Shown: piece by piece, positions 62,730-64,000 of the stretch | How positions within the stretch are numbered: position 1 is the stretch's first letter | How the letters are laid out: each line of letters begins with the position of its first letter | Assembly: GCF_040518285.1 (NCBI RefSeq) | Contig: NZ_CP155449.1 | Location: 1,364,001-1,428,000, forward strand | Length of the DNA stretch: 64,000 nt | DNA from: Knoellia sp. S7-12 | GTDB taxonomy: Bacteria; Actinomycetota; Actinomycetes; Actinomycetales; Dermatophilaceae | Reading direction: 5' to 3' | Program-made: the position numbers and the translations under genes | Notes under the pieces: model-generated | Told to the model about the DNA's origin: nothing | The model's database searches: none | The model's input: the letters and a program-made list of their open reading frames with translations, nothing else

Positions 62730-62903
62730 TCAGTTCTTGAAGGCGTCCTTGGCCTTCTCGCCGGCCTGCTTGAGGTCGGCCTTGGACTGGTCCGTGCGAC
62801 CCTCGGCTTCGAGGCGCTCGTTGTCGGTCACCTTGCCGGTGCCCTCCTTCGCCTTGCCGGTCGCGTTGTCCTTCATGTTCTCGATCTTGTCTCCGATACC
62901 CAT
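62730..62903 (-). CDS. CsbD-family small stress protein
   Basis: A 57-residue highly charged protein from ATG 62903 with AAGGAG 7 bases upstream. The sequence begins MGIGDKIENMKDNATGKAKE and carries the CsbD pattern G-K-x-K-E-x-x-G-K-x-T-x-N-x-x-L-x-x-E-G, then DQSKADLKQAGEKAKDAFKN. Such proteins are induced under general stress in many bacteria and have no known biochemical activity. It lies between the long terminator hairpin and the pyruvate carboxylase gene. Confidence 0.92.
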   Translation of the reverse strand: MGIGDKIENMKDNATGKAKEGTGKVTDNERLEAEGRTDQSKADLKQAGEKAKDAFKN

Positions 62904-63010
62904 GGTGAATCTCCTTGGTTGTGCGGATGTGTGATCTGCACCGAGCAAGCGCCGCGTCTTGACGCATCGATGCCTCTTCAGGTTAACCCCGGCAGGACGA
63001 GGATGGGGCG

Positions 63011-64000
63011 TCAGCCTCCGAGGACCAGAAGAAGGTCGCCGCCCTCCACCTGCTGGTGGTCGCCGATCGCCAGGCGCTCGACCGTGCCGGCGCTCGGGGC
63101 GGTGATGTTGGCCTCCATCTTCATCGCCTCGATGGTCGCGACGACGGCGCCCTCCTCGACCGTGTCACCCTCGGCCACGACCGGGGTGACGACGCCGGCG
63201 AACGGTGCCGGAACGTGCAGCGCATTGCCGGGGTCGGCCTTCTCGGCGGTCTTCACGTTGACCTGAATCGCATTGTCGCGCACCGTGATGGGACGGAACT
63301 GACCATTGAGGGTGCACATGACGGTGCGCATTCCCTTGGCGTCGGCGTCACCGATGGAGGACACCCCGAGCAGCAGCCGCTTGCCGGCCTCGATCTCGAC
63401 TTCGTACTCGCGGTCCTGGTCGAGGCCGTGGAGGAACTCGACGGTTCCGAGGACCGACAGGTCGCCGTAGCGCTCACGGGACACGAGGTAGTCCTTGGTC
63501 GGCCCGGGGAAGAGCAGCTCGTTGAGCGTGGCGCGAGGTGTGTCGTCGAGCGCCTGCTCCTGCTCGGGCGTGAGCTCGGTGACGCGCGGCTTGCCCTTGC
63601 GCCCCTGCAGGGCCTTGGTCCGGAACGGTTCGGGCCAGCCACCGGGCGGGTCGCCGAGCTCACCCTCGAGGAAGCCGATGACGGAGTCGGGGATGTCGTA
63701 CTTCGTGGGGTTCTGTTCGAAGTCGTCCGGGTCCGCGCCGGCTCCGACGAGGGCGAGGGCGAGGTCGCCGACGACCTTGCTGCTCGGCGTGACCTTGACG
63801 AGGTTGCCGAGGATCCGGTTGGCCGCGGCATACATGTCCTCGATGTCCTCGAAGCGGTCGCCGAGGCCGAGGGCGATGGCCTGCTGGCGCAGGTTCGACA
63901 GCTGTCCACCAGGGATCTCGTGGAAGTAGACCCGACCGGTGGGGGAGGGAAGTCCGGATTCGAAGGGGGCATAGAGCTGGCGCACGGCCTCCCAGTAGGG
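63011..64000 (-). CDS. pyc: Pyruvate carboxylase, C-terminal part (5' end outside the window)
   Basis: The last 329 residues of a biotin enzyme that carboxylates pyruvate to oxaloacetate; the gene continues beyond 64000. Seen are the end of the carboxyltransferase/PYC-OADA region (VYFHEIPGGQLSNLRQQAIA, FEDIEDMYAAANRILGNLVK, VTPSSKVVGDLALALVGAGA), the PYC-specific FPGPTKDYLVSRERYGDLSV segment, and the C-terminal biotinyl domain with the biotin lysine in TIEAMKMEANITAPSAG, ending GDLLLVLGG. The order excludes a stand-alone acetyl/propionyl-CoA carboxylase subunit. The stop is at 63011. Confidence 0.95.
   Translation of the reverse strand, partial: PYWEAVRQLYAPFESGLPSPTGRVYFHEIPGGQLSNLRQQAIALGLGDRFEDIEDMYAAANRILGNLVKVTPSSKVVGDLALALVGAGADPDDFEQNPTKYDIPDSVIGFLEGELGDPPGGWPEPFRTKALQGRKGKPRVTELTPEQEQALDDTPRATLNELLFPGPTKDYLVSRERYGDLSVLGTVEFLHGLDQDREYEVEIEAGKRLLLGVSSIGDADAKGMRTVMCTLNGQFRPITVRDNAIQVNVKTAEKADPGNALHVPAPFAGVVTPVVAEGDTVEEGAVVATIEAMKMEANITAPSAGTVERLAIGDHQQVEGGDLLLVLGG

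Noticed and set aside
62401..62730. tmRNA (ssrA) gene expected near smpB
   Set aside because: No Ala-tRNA-like acceptor ends and no tag reading frame ending in Leu-Ala-Ala could be found in the gap.

Overview
The window is high-GC, gene-dense DNA with many GTG (and a few TTG) starts, GTGA and ATGA stop/start overlaps and few spacers. It encodes a mycothiol-type DinB-fold enzyme, the GlgE alpha-glucan pathway and an actinobacterial prfB / ftsE-ftsX / smpB neighbourhood. This points to a chromosomal segment of an actinobacterium. Micrococcales, probably an Intrasporangiaceae-like organism, is my best guess. No rRNA, tRNA, CRISPR array, phage or insertion sequence was found.

Layout. 1-2.7 kb: end of a GcvT-C-type protein, a mycothiol-dependent-isomerase-like protein, a small zinc-ribbon-like protein and an AI-2E/PerM permease. 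2.7-7.1 kb: acyl-CoA metabolism, with crotonyl-CoA carboxylase/reductase, methylmalonyl-CoA epimerase, a thiolase and the MeaB GTPase. 7.1-9.1 kb: a thioredoxin-reductase-like flavoprotein lacking the redox cysteines and a thiamine-binding protein. 9.2-11.9 kb: divergent GH4 glycosidase and PfkB kinase. 11.9-14.4 kb: a MarR regulator, then a membrane protein and lipoprotein pair behind a 27-bp palindrome. 14.4-18.6 kb: a CnoX/YbbN-like co-chaperone, two esterase-fold proteins and an ATP-grasp protein, packed as one probable operon.

18.7-30.6 kb: the complete GlgE pathway. The genes glgE-treS-mak-glgB-pgm run as one tight minus-strand operon, and glgP is divergent from it. Trehalose is converted to maltose (TreS), maltose-1-phosphate (Mak), linear alpha-glucan (GlgE) and branched glucan (GlgB). 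GlgP and Pgm connect this glucan to glucose-1-P and glucose-6-P. 30.7-36.1 kb: a TAXI-type TRAP transporter pair, an isocitrate-lyase/PEP-mutase-family enzyme and a DUF2252 protein. 36.8-41.4 kb: a Tad (type IVb) pilus locus, tadA-tadB-tadC-flp-tadE-tadE/F-tadG. 41.5-43.0 kb: a secreted CHRD-like protein and a Pr6Pr-type membrane protein.

43.0-52.5 kb: an amine/polyamine catabolic island with GABA transaminase, a copper amine oxidase, an aminobutyraldehyde-dehydrogenase-like enzyme, an APC permease and two FAD amine oxidases. These genes can be drawn as putrescine to 4-aminobutanal to GABA to succinate semialdehyde. 52.5-64 kb: a frameshifted secreted protein, prfB, a YbjN-like protein, a secreted alpha/beta hydrolase, ftsE-ftsX-M23 peptidase-smpB, a DUF2207 membrane protein, CsbD, and the 3' end of pyruvate carboxylase.

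Two sequence-level patterns stand out. The octamer GTATGCCG (reverse complement CGGCATAC) recurs about 40 times in both orientations. Most convergent gene junctions hold a long, near-perfect inverted repeat, and two of these repeats share conserved ends with compensated differences in their stems.
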